This document shows, piece after piece, positions 1 to 6,359 of a DNA stretch of 14,311 nucleotides. The translations under genes and the position numbers were made by a program. The notes beneath the pieces were generated by a model. That model saw only the letters and a list, made by a program, of their open reading frames with translations, did not search any database and had not been told where the DNA came from. Source of the stretch: Gemella haemolysans (lineage in GTDB: Bacteria; Bacillota; Bacilli; Staphylococcales; Gemellaceae); contig NZ_CABFLN010000034.1 of the NCBI RefSeq assembly GCF_901873445.1, positions 1-14,311 of the forward strand, read 5' to 3'. Positions within the stretch are counted from its first letter, which is position 1. The number at the start of each line of letters is the position of its first letter.

Positions 1-100
1 TTATAAGTCTATTTTTAAAATATCTGTAATAAATAATATAGGTTATAAATAAGAAGGATATTTTTATCCAATATTTTTTATGAAAATAATAAAAAATCTA

Positions 101-129
101 TTGACTTATATCAATGATAGATATATAAT
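101..129 (+). promoter_or_regulatory. Promoter of the padR-DUF2812-ABC operon
   Basis: A -35 hexamer TTGACT (101-106) is followed after 17 bp by a perfect -10 TATAAT (124-129). Transcription would start near 136, giving a leader of about 65 nt before the padR start at 201. It is the only good sigma-A promoter upstream of the five-gene operon, and the candidate operators overlap its spacer, its -10 and the start site. Confidence 0.8.
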
Positions 130-163
130 TATATCAAAGATAGATATATCGATGATTGATATA
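107..163. promoter_or_regulatory. Three-copy inverted-repeat operator, probably bound by the PadR protein
   Basis: Three copies of the dyad TATATC-N7-GATATA lie at 107-125, 130-148 and 145-163. The seven-base centres are AATGATA, AAAGATA and GATGATT, so they are also related. The first copy fills the -35/-10 spacer and enters the -10; the second starts at the end of the -10 and covers the start site; the third overlaps the second by four bases. PadR-family repressors usually bind dyads in their own promoters, so repression by the adjacent gene product is the natural inference. The repeats are seen directly; the binding protein is inferred. Confidence 0.65.
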
Positions 164-200
164 AATAAAAATTATCTCTAATTAAGTTAGGAGGGATAAA

Positions 201-533
201 ATGGCAAAGTTAAGCCCTTATGAAACGGGTGAATTAACGGATAGTATATTTTTTACACTTCTAGTTTTGACAGAACCTATTCATGGATACTTGATAATGC
301 AAAAGGTGGCAGAAATCACAGATAATAATATTATTATCGGCCCTGCGACAATGTATACGACTTTAGGAAAAATGGTTTCTGTTGGCTGGATAGAAGATAA
401 GGAAATCGACAATTCGAAAAAAGAATATCATATTACTCCAAAAGGTATGGAAGTTTTGGAGAAAAATTTAAAACTTCGACAGTTTTTACTGGATGTAGCT
501 AAGAAGTTTATAGGTGGTGGAAGTGATGAGTAA
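201..533 (+). CDS. PadR-family transcriptional regulator
   Basis: This is a 110-residue winged-helix repressor of the PadR family, typical in length for the short (PadR-s1/LmrR-like) branch. The N-terminal part (about 12-65) carries the family pattern: a hydrophobic first helix, the HGY motif (28-30), then the recognition-helix region with PATMYTTLGKM and the wing segment GWIE. The KEYHITPKG wing strand follows at about 74-82, and a C-terminal dimerisation helix covers about 85-105. The start is fixed by AGGAGGG at 189-195, six bases upstream of the ATG. The gene overlaps the following DUF2812 gene by eight bases. PadR proteins often repress a neighbouring transporter and respond to toxic small molecules; here the ABC transporter at 1634-3738 is the likely target. 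The ligand cannot be read from sequence. Confidence 0.92.
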   Translation: MAKLSPYETGELTDSIFFTLLVLTEPIHGYLIMQKVAEITDNNIIIGPATMYTTLGKMVSVGWIEDKEIDNSKKEYHITPKGMEVLEKNLKLRQFLLDVAKKFIGGGSDE

Positions 534-1041
534 ATATAAGGTGACACATACATTCGCTTTAACAAATAAAAGACTCATGAGAAAGTTAGAAAGATATAGC
601 GCTAAGGGTTGGCATTTTAAAAAGTTTCTAGGATTCTTCATTTTATTAGAAAAAGGAGAAAAAATTAACTATAAATACGAATTGGTATATGATAAAAAGT
701 TCGATTCTGAACGTGAAGATTTCTATAAGTTTAACGGTTGGAGAGTAGTTAGAAATAGTTTTTTCTGGCAAATATTACGTGGTGAACCTACGGCAATTAC
801 ACTATATACAGATAATTTGAGTGAAGAATACATGTGGCTATATAGAATAAGATTTAATGCGAAAATCATGTTAGGGTGTTTTCTTATAGCTTTGGTGACG
901 CATATAATAAATAAATTTTTAATGCCATTTGTAGTAATTGACTTTATTTCAGGAATGTCTTTTGGTTTTGCTTTAGGACTAGGTGGTGTAAATATAGCAT
1001 TCTTTATAAAATATTTATTTTTAAAGAGAAGAAAGGATTGA
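526..1041 (+). CDS. DUF2812 domain membrane protein
   Basis: This 171-residue protein has an N-terminal soluble DUF2812-like part (about 5-100), with the family pattern of a tyrosine/lysine-rich strand region, FYKFNGW (66-72) and a WQILRG-type segment. Two hydrophobic segments follow at about 112-130 and 133-164, ending in the basic tail KYLFLKRRKD, which suggests a cytoplasmic C terminus. I chose the ATG at 526 over the in-frame GTG at 514 because AGGTGG at 512-517 is correctly spaced only for the ATG. It overlaps the end of padR, so translation is probably coupled. DUF2812 genes are commonly found with PadR regulators, but their biochemical role is unknown; membrane sensing or help to the ABC exporter is a guess. 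Confidence 0.8.
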   Translation: MSKYKVTHTFALTNKRLMRKLERYSAKGWHFKKFLGFFILLEKGEKINYKYELVYDKKFDSEREDFYKFNGWRVVRNSFFWQILRGEPTAITLYTDNLSEEYMWLYRIRFNAKIMLGCFLIALVTHIINKFLMPFVVIDFISGMSFGFALGLGGVNIAFFIKYLFLKRRKD

Positions 1042-1045
1042 ATTT

Positions 1046-1588
1046 ATGAAGTATAAATATGTTCCGGTATTTATAAGTTATGACAAAGTAGCGGATAAAA
1101 TGAATTACCTTGCTGCTAGGGGATATGAATACGATAAAGAGGCTATAGTGGCAATCAGAATGAAGAAAGTTTCAGAGACTAGTGATAAGCAATATAAGTT
1201 TATCTTTGATAAAAACTTTACACCAGAGATAGAAGAGTATTATAAAGCAACTGGTTGGAAGCTTCATAAGTTTCAATTTTATAATTTGTTTAGGCTAGCT
1301 GAAGGGACTTCGAGTTCTTATCCGATATATACTGATACCGAGACGGAATTAGAAATTGTTAAATATAGATTGTTAAGATATATAGTTTTATTTATTTTAA
1401 TAAGCATAGTAGGGGTATTGTATTTTACTAATATTAAATGGGTAATTAATAGTGGAATACCTGATGTGTTAGCCATGTTAATAGGTGGATTAATAGGTGG
1501 TATATTTGGTTACTGTATAGGTGGACTTGGAATGTTTTTACCGAAATATTTCAAGTTAACAAAAGAAATAAAAAATAATGACGAATAA
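1046..1588 (+). CDS. DUF2812 domain membrane protein, second copy
   Basis: This 180-residue paralogue of the preceding protein has the same layout: a soluble N-terminal DUF2812-like part (about 1-95) with YYKATGWKLHKFQFYNLFR (65-83), then hydrophobic segments at about 110-128 and 138-165. The second segment is glycine-rich (GGLIGGIFGYCIGGLGMF) and could be a tight re-entrant hairpin or a single helix. AAAGGA at 1032-1037 precedes the ATG, and the gene starts four bases after the previous stop. The two copies share layout and motif positions but have diverged strongly, so they may form a heteromeric pair. Its function is unknown; the operon context links it to the ABC exporter. Confidence 0.78.
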   Translation: MKYKYVPVFISYDKVADKMNYLAARGYEYDKEAIVAIRMKKVSETSDKQYKFIFDKNFTPEIEEYYKATGWKLHKFQFYNLFRLAEGTSSSYPIYTDTETELEIVKYRLLRYIVLFILISIVGVLYFTNIKWVINSGIPDVLAMLIGGLIGGIFGYCIGGLGMFLPKYFKLTKEIKNNDE

Positions 1589-1633
1589 AAAAGGGATATA
1601 ACTTTTAATAAGTTAGGAAATGAGGTAAGAGCT

Positions 1634-2536
1634 ATGATTTTAGAATTTAAAAATGTAGAGAAGAGTTTTGGTAATAAAAAAGTTCTTAAGGGAGTTAGCT
1701 TCACAGCGAAAAGTGGGGTAGCTAACGGATATTTAGGACGAAATGGTAGTGGTAAAACTACAAGTTTTAGAATTTTGTTAGATATATTCAAGCCAGATAA
1801 AGGTGAGATTTTATTAGACGGAAAACCTCTAGATCACAGTAAGGTAAAAATTGGATATTTACCAGAAGAACGTGGAATGTACGATGGTGTTGGACTAGTA
1901 GATCAGCTTACGTACTTCGGAATGTTAAAAGGAATGAAGAAGAAAGCAGCACAAACAGAAGCGAAAAAATGGTTAGAGTACTTCGAATTAGAAGATAATA
2001 AACAAGCACTAAAAACATTATCTAAAGGTAATGCACAAAAAATTCAAATTATTCAAAGTGTTATGAATGACCCAGATATTCTTGTTTTTGACGAACCATT
2101 CAGTGGACTTGATCCGGTGAACGTATCGAAGTTAAAAGAAATAATTACAGACTTTATCAAAAAAGATAAACTAGTTATTTTCTCATCTCACCAAATGCCA
2201 GTTGTAGAAACATTCTGTGAAGACATTAATATACTAGAAAAAGGGGAAATTACTTTAAGTGGAAATCTAGATTATATTAAAAAACAACTAGGACATGGAA
2301 AAATGATCTTGAGTGTTAGTAATTTAGGAAAAGAAGAGTTGCTCGCTAATCTAAGATCTATACCATTAGGTATCGAATACTCATTAGTACCAGAGGGAGT
2401 ACTTCTGGATTTTAAAGAAGAGGGATCTAAAAAAGAACTATTAGCAAAACTTGCAGGGAGCAGCTTTAATATAGAAGAATTTAAACTTTATAAACCAACG
2501 TTAGAAGAGATTTTCAAAGAACAGGTAGGTAAGTAG
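1634..2536 (+). CDS. ABC transporter ATP-binding protein, NatA/YhaQ type
   Basis: This 300-residue cytoplasmic ATPase powers the permease encoded next. Walker A is GRNGSGKT (35-42), the Q-loop region reads YLPEER (75-80), the signature is LSKGN (129-133) in place of LSGGQ, Walker B is ILVFDEP (149-155) and the switch histidine is H186 in SSHQM. The YLPEERG and LSKGN variants are usual in the subfamily with a C-terminal DUF4162-like extension, here about residues 215-300. AGGAAATGAGG just upstream gives a good ribosome binding site for the ATG. The stop is two bases before the permease start, so the two are co-translated. NatAB/YhaPQ-type exporters move sodium, antibiotics or peptides; the substrate cannot be assigned here. 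Confidence 0.92.
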   Translation: MILEFKNVEKSFGNKKVLKGVSFTAKSGVANGYLGRNGSGKTTSFRILLDIFKPDKGEILLDGKPLDHSKVKIGYLPEERGMYDGVGLVDQLTYFGMLKGMKKKAAQTEAKKWLEYFELEDNKQALKTLSKGNAQKIQIIQSVMNDPDILVFDEPFSGLDPVNVSKLKEIITDFIKKDKLVIFSSHQMPVVETFCEDINILEKGEITLSGNLDYIKKQLGHGKMILSVSNLGKEELLANLRSIPLGIEYSLVPEGVLLDFKEEGSKKELLAKLAGSSFNIEEFKLYKPTLEEIFKEQVGK

Positions 2537-2538
2537 TT

Positions 2539-3738
2539 ATGAAGAATTTTAGTACAGTATTTAATTTTGAGTTAAAACAATTTTTCGCAAAGAAAGCGAC
2601 AAAAGTTATTATGGCAATATACTTCGTTATCGCTATAGGTATAACATTTGTACCATCAATTGCGAACAGTAATCTTTTCAAAGGTGATAGCAATGATAAT
2701 TTCAATCGTAGTGCATATGTTGTAAAAGATGCAAATATTAAATTAGAAGATCTAAAAGAAGCTAAAAAATATGATAGTAAAGAGGATTTAGAAAAAGACA
2801 TTAAAGATAAAAAATTAGATGAAGGTATCGTCTTAACTAAAGACAGTTATGAATATTTATCTAGACAATCTATCTTTAGTAAAGGTAGCAGTGAATTCAA
2901 AGAAGCTTTTGGAAAGAATGTAGAAAAATTAGTCTATAAACAAAATGGTTTAGATTATGATAAAGTAACTAACGTAAAAGCACATCTTCCTCAACCTGTA
3001 CCTGTGAACGTAAGTGGAGATTCTGATATTCAGACACAAGTAGTAAATGTTGTAGTAGTTTATGCTCTTACATTCATTGTCTATATGACGGTAGTTCAAT
3101 TTGGTAGTGTAGTTGCAACAAATGTTGTTAAAGAAAAAAGTAATAGAGCTATGGAACTATTAGTAGTCACTGTAAATCCTAGAACGTTAATTTTAGGAAA
3201 AGTACTAGCTTTATCAGTTGCAGTACTTATTCAAATGGGATTAATCATAGGTGGTTTATTTGCAGGTCTAAAAATTAATGGTTCTAGATATAGCGATAAT
3301 ATTAAACATATTATAGAAAACATAGACTTGAAAGTCCTTGGTGTCGGATTACTGTTTGCTTTAACTGGCTTTGTAATGTTTATGTTCATGTATGCGGCAT
3401 TCGCTTCATTAGTTAGTAAAATTGAAGATGTCAACGGAGCGATAACTTTACCGATGTTAACATTTATGGGTGCATTCTTTGCGAATTACTATATTATGGG
3501 TTCAAGTGGAGATACTAAAATTGCAGAGATTTTATCATATGTTCCATTCACATCATACTTTGTAATGTTTACACGTTATGCAATAAGCCATGTTTCTATT
3601 CAAGAATTAGGATTATCTTATGGTATATTAGCTGTAACTACATTACTTGTGGCATTTGCAAGTGTTAGAGTATATAGACTAGCAACATTAAGATATGGTC
3701 AAAAATTAAACTTCTTCAAATTATTATTTGGGAAGTAG
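2539..3738 (+). CDS. ABC-2 type transporter permease, NatB/YhaP type
   Basis: This 399-residue membrane protein is the partner of the preceding ATPase. It shows the ABC-2 layout: a cytoplasmic N-terminal helix, TM1 at about 22-42, a large charged extracytoplasmic domain (about 43-165), then five hydrophobic segments between about 167 and 385. The conserved cytoplasmic coupling region after TM2 reads NVVKEKSNRAMELLVVTVNP, typical of NatB-like permeases. It begins two bases after the ATPase stop and uses GGTAGGTAAG within the ATPase end as its ribosome binding site. It is the last gene before a strong terminator. The length and the single large external domain fit an exporter. Confidence 0.9.
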   Translation: MKNFSTVFNFELKQFFAKKATKVIMAIYFVIAIGITFVPSIANSNLFKGDSNDNFNRSAYVVKDANIKLEDLKEAKKYDSKEDLEKDIKDKKLDEGIVLTKDSYEYLSRQSIFSKGSSEFKEAFGKNVEKLVYKQNGLDYDKVTNVKAHLPQPVPVNVSGDSDIQTQVVNVVVVYALTFIVYMTVVQFGSVVATNVVKEKSNRAMELLVVTVNPRTLILGKVLALSVAVLIQMGLIIGGLFAGLKINGSRYSDNIKHIIENIDLKVLGVGLLFALTGFVMFMFMYAAFASLVSKIEDVNGAITLPMLTFMGAFFANYYIMGSSGDTKIAEILSYVPFTSYFVMFTRYAISHVSIQELGLSYGILAVTTLLVAFASVRVYRLATLRYGQKLNFFKLLFGK

Positions 3739-3750
3739 GAGAATATACTG

Positions 3751-3800
3751 AAGAAAAGATTCAAAAAATTCAAATTTTGAGTCTTTTCTTTTTTCTTTTT
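3751..3800 (+). terminator. Rho-independent terminator of the PadR/ABC operon
   Basis: A 16-bp stem pairs 3751-3766 with 3775-3790 (one G-U pair) around an 8-base loop. The 3' arm runs straight into a T-rich tract to 3800. It starts 12 bases after the permease stop. Confidence 0.88.
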
Positions 3801-3814
3801 ATCTAATAAAAAGG

Positions 3815-3850
3815 TATAATATAAAAATGGAAAATTATAAAATAAGGAGG
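3815..3850 (+). promoter_or_regulatory. -10 element and ribosome binding site of the amino-acid permease gene
   Basis: A perfect TATAAT lies at 3815-3820, directly after the preceding terminator. The matching -35 position (3792-3797) is the T-rich terminator tail and is poor. AAGGAGG at 3844-3850 is eight bases from the ATG at 3859 and fixes that start. The leader is only about 30 nt, leaving no room for a riboswitch. Confidence 0.6.
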
Positions 3851-3858
3851 TTATTCTT

Positions 3859-5172
3859 ATGAATGAGTTGAAAAGAACGATAGGTTTCATGCCGGCTTTT
3901 ATGACAGTTATAGGCTCAGTAATCGGGGCAGGGGTATTCTTTAAGGCAGCAGTAATTTATAAGACAACTGGGACGATGAGTTTAGGGCTACTTGCTTGGG
4001 TTCTTGCTGGAATTATTACAATTTGTGCAGGACTTACCGTTGCAGAGCTTGCGGCATCTATTCCTGAAGTAGGAGGGATGGTCGTTTGGATAGAAAGAAC
4101 TTATGGGAAAACTGCAGCGTTCTTACTAGGATGGGCGCAGTCGGTAATTTATTTCCCTGCGATGATAGCGGCTCTTGCTGTTATTTTCTCTACACAAGTT
4201 TTAAATTTATTAAATTTAGATAAAGCGTGGCACTTACCTATAGCCTTTGCAGCAGCGGCATCATTAATGTTTTTAAACTTTTTAGGTGGGAAAATTGGTG
4301 GGGTAATTCAAACAGTAGCTACTATTTGTAAATTGATTCCATTAATAGTGATTATTGGATTTGGATTATTCCAAAGTGATTCACAACCGTTACAATTATT
4401 ACCTATTGAAGCGGGGAAAGATACTTCATTTGCTAGTGGACTAGGTGGAGCATTACTTGCTGCGATGTTCGCATACGAAGGGTGGACAAATGTAGGAAGT
4501 ATCGCAGGAGAGATGAAAAATCCTAAAAAAGATTTGCCAAGAGCAATCTTCTTAGGACTTGCTGTTGTTATGGCAGTATATGTACTTATAAATGTAGCTT
4601 ATCTTTTGACTTTACCGTTAGATCATGTTGCAGGTAATCAAACTGTAGCAAGTGAAGTAGCTGCGAAGTTGTTCGGTGGTATTGGTGGTAAAATTATCAC
4701 TATTGGAATATTAATCAGTGTATATGGAGCAATTAACGGATTCTCAATGGCTGGAATTAGAGTACCTTATGCAATGGCGAAAAGTGAACAGATTCCATTT
4801 AAAAATGTATGGACGAAGTTAAACAAAGGCGCTGTGCCAGTGAATGCAGGATTATTACTTTTAGTAATAGCATTCTTAATGATGTTAACAGGTAGTTTTG
4901 ATATGTTAACTGACTTATTAGTATTTGTAATGTGGTTCTTCTATACGGCAACATTCCTTGCGGTAATTATATTACGTAAAAAAGAACCAAAATTAGAAAG
5001 ACCATATAGAGTACCTCTATATCCAATTGTTCCGATAATAGCAATTCTTGGTGGGGTGTATACTTTAGTAAGTACTCTAATTTCACAAACATCATTAGCT
5101 GTGGGAGGAATAGCCTTAACATTAATAGGACTATTATTCTATACAGAATTACATAAGAAATTTAAAAAATAA
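3859..5172 (+). CDS. APC-superfamily amino-acid transporter, SteT-like
   Basis: This 437-residue membrane protein has about twelve hydrophobic segments and the APC fold signature in TM1, GSVIGAGVF (19-27), the broken helix that binds the amino-acid backbone. Other family landmarks are the GGKIGGVIQT and CKLIPLIVIIGFGL segments, and FAYEGW followed by GEMKNPKKDLPRA, the cytoplasmic loop motif of the LAT/SteT group. Its length nearly equals the 438 residues I recall for Bacillus subtilis SteT, a serine/threonine exchanger, and many local segments match that protein from memory. The exact substrate is uncertain. It is a single-gene unit with its own -10 and terminator. The C terminus is a short basic tail. 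Confidence 0.9.
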   Translation: MNELKRTIGFMPAFMTVIGSVIGAGVFFKAAVIYKTTGTMSLGLLAWVLAGIITICAGLTVAELAASIPEVGGMVVWIERTYGKTAAFLLGWAQSVIYFPAMIAALAVIFSTQVLNLLNLDKAWHLPIAFAAAASLMFLNFLGGKIGGVIQTVATICKLIPLIVIIGFGLFQSDSQPLQLLPIEAGKDTSFASGLGGALLAAMFAYEGWTNVGSIAGEMKNPKKDLPRAIFLGLAVVMAVYVLINVAYLLTLPLDHVAGNQTVASEVAAKLFGGIGGKIITIGILISVYGAINGFSMAGIRVPYAMAKSEQIPFKNVWTKLNKGAVPVNAGLLLLVIAFLMMLTGSFDMLTDLLVFVMWFFYTATFLAVIILRKKEPKLERPYRVPLYPIVPIIAILGGVYTLVSTLISQTSLAVGGIALTLIGLLFYTELHKKFKK

Positions 5173-5179
5173 TAAAAAT

Positions 5180-5218
5180 AACATCGCATATTAGAAAAGC
5201 TAGTATGCGATGTTTTAG
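5180..5218 (+). terminator. Terminator of the amino-acid permease gene
   Basis: An 11-bp perfect stem pairs 5180-5190 with 5204-5214, and four further pairs (one G-U) close the inner part around AAAAG. A short interrupted T-run follows. It lies eight bases after the permease stop. Confidence 0.75.
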
Positions 5219-5235
5219 TATTATTTGTTTCTATT

Positions 5236-5263
5236 TTGTTATTGGTGTTTTTTGTAGTATACT
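5236..5263 (+). promoter_or_regulatory. Candidate promoter of the 37-residue membrane peptide gene
   Basis: TTGTTA (5236-5241) and TATACT (5258-5263) are separated by 16 bp. The start would fall about 55 bases before the TTG codon at 5324. The -10 is good and the -35 moderate. Confidence 0.45.
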
Positions 5264-5323
5264 TTTTAAAATAGAAGTTTGTAAAAATAAAATTACTATA
5301 GAATTTAGAAAAGGAGAAATAAT

Positions 5324-5437
5324 TTGCAAGAAAATAAAGAGAATAAAGAAAAGAATGAAGACTTAATTACAAATATTATTTTAATTAGTGGAGTAGTATT
5401 TGGTTTAATTATTACGATTTATAAAATAATAGGGTAG
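5324..5437 (+). CDS. Small single-span membrane protein, TTG start
   Basis: An open frame of 37 codons starts with TTG and ends at TAG 5435-5437. The first thirteen residues are highly charged (QENKENKEKNED), followed by a hydrophobic span of about 20 residues from LITNIILI to IITIYKIIG. That is the layout of a small inner-membrane peptide with its N terminus in the cytoplasm. AAGGAG at 5311-5316 sits seven bases before the TTG, a promoter lies upstream and a long hairpin downstream (5580-5627). I do not recognise the family. It does not look like SecE. Support is the complete set of expression signals together with the sensible charge and hydrophobicity pattern; chance is still possible in such AT-rich DNA. 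Confidence 0.55.
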   Translation: MQENKENKEKNEDLITNIILISGVVFGLIITIYKIIG

Positions 5438-5579
5438 TCGCAAATATCATTTATAATTTTTGTGAGATTATAAAAATTGATAAAACTTGTATATTAGATT
5501 CTAAATAATTTATATTGTGTTTGTTTTCTATATTTTTCTGTGTTGTTAACAATGATATGGAAATTAATTTTTAGTAATA

Positions 5580-5627
5580 AAAGAAATGTTTAAATGTATC
5601 TTAAGTGATAGTATTAAATATTTCTTT
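5580..5627. repeat. Long AT-rich hairpin, possible terminator
   Basis: A 14-bp stem pairs AAAGAAATGTTTAA (5580-5593) with 5614-5627, with one G-U pair; the 20-base loop holds a further TATC/GATA pairing. It is followed by an AT-rich rather than a T-only tail. It could end the transcript of the small membrane gene, although it lies about 140 bases after that stop. Confidence 0.4.
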
Positions 5628-5723
5628 ATTTATATTATTTATTTCTATTTTCTGAGGGGTTGACCCAAAAGACCTAAATTTTAACAAAATGTATATGACA
5701 ACTCATAGACGCAGTGATTTATT

Positions 5724-5761
5724 GATATCTAAATTCGCTTTAGGAAAACTTTTTAGATATC
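5724..5761. repeat. Inverted repeat in the gene-debris region
   Basis: GATATCTAAA (5724-5733) is perfectly complementary to 5752-5761 across an 18-base loop. No gene uses it obviously. About 65 bases upstream lies GGGGTTGACCCAAAAG (5656-5671), itself a small dyad that could be the worn end of an insertion element. From 5438 to 5774 I see only these structures and AT-rich sequence, with no credible gene. Confidence 0.4.
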
Positions 5762-5774
5762 TAATAAACTGTGC

Positions 5775-5830
5775 GGAGGTGATTCGACAAAATCTTGTTT
5801 CTACGAAATCACGATTTTTGAGTCGCTCTC
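5775..5830 (+). repeat. Interspersed hairpin repeat, copy 1
   Basis: This roughly 55-bp element is closely matched, in inverted orientation, by 11132-11186. The shared blocks are GAGG, ATTCGACAAAATC, TTTCT, AAATCACGATTTT and a closing CTC. The ends are mutually complementary (ATTCGACAAAATC against GATTTTTGAGTCG), so its transcript folds into a hairpin. Its right end is exactly where the trpB homology stops, which suggests insertion into, or recombination at, the dying gene. No protein is encoded. Confidence 0.7.
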
Positions 5831-6130
5831 ATCTTTGTCTCTACGTCCAGATACGTTAACGATAATTACTTTATCTTTATCTAGTTTTGGAGCACGTCTG
5901 ATTACTTCTGCAAGAGCGTGTGGACTTTCGATTGCTGTGATAATTCCTGCAGTTCTAGTTAATAGAAGGAGAGCATCAACAGCTTCTTTTAGAGTTTTTT
6001 CTCCTTCTTGGGCTGCGTGAATTTTTGCTCCTAGCATTTCCATTCTAAATAAATTTAATCTTTGTTTTTCTATATCAAGTGCTCTCATGTAGATTTCGCA
6101 TTCTATATCGAATTTTGTAACGGCGACATT
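5831..6130 (-). pseudogene. trpB: Tryptophan synthase beta subunit remnant, internally deleted
   Basis: Read on the minus strand, this frame carries two separated pieces of TrpB. The first, from about [15 protein letters not shown] through [18 protein letters not shown] to TLKEAVDAL, matches the region near residues 120-200 of E. coli TrpB. It is joined in frame to [19 protein letters not shown] and [13 protein letters not shown], which match about residues 335-382. About 150 residues are missing between them, including the GGGSNA phosphate-binding loop, and the N-terminal part with the PLP lysine is also gone. The conserved GRGDKD now reads GRRDKD. The homology stops at 5831, where the interspersed repeat begins. 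No other trp gene is nearby. An ATG-started frame of 95 codons exists (6088-5801), but it cannot encode an active enzyme. Confidence 0.85.
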
Positions 6131-6343
6131 AGAGTTGCTCCCTTTTTTACTAAAAATCAGAGATAGTCATATATTTAAAGTTTTTTAGTATTTTATTTTT
6201 AGGTGTTTTTTAACTGTTATGTTTGTATTATATTGCATTTTGATGTAGAATGGGGATGAAGAGGTAGTCGATTTTATAAAGATTTTCTTACAAAAGACGA
6301 CGATTAGAATCGCTGTAAATTTTATAGAATTACTTAAAATATC

Positions 6344-6352
6344 AAAGGAGGG
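6344..6352 (+). promoter_or_regulatory. Ribosome binding site of the first helix-hairpin-helix gene
   Basis: AAAGGAGGG lies seven bases before the ATG at 6360 and is among the best in the window, arguing that this unfamiliar gene is translated. Between 6150 and 6340 I find no -35/-10 pair I would trust; TATTAT at 6226-6231 is the best -10 candidate. Confidence 0.7.
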
Positions 6353-6359
6353 AACAGGC

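Noticed and set aside
514..525. GTG at 514 as start of the first DUF2812 protein
   Set aside because: The Shine-Dalgarno AGGTGG lies on top of this codon; it is correctly spaced for the ATG at 526, where family similarity begins.
6148..6200. Hairpin TACTAAAAA/TTTTTAGTA followed by a T-run, as a plus-strand terminator
   Set aside because: The loop is 25 bases, the stem is only A/T-rich and weak, and no plus-strand gene lies close upstream; possibly a chance product of AT-rich sequence.
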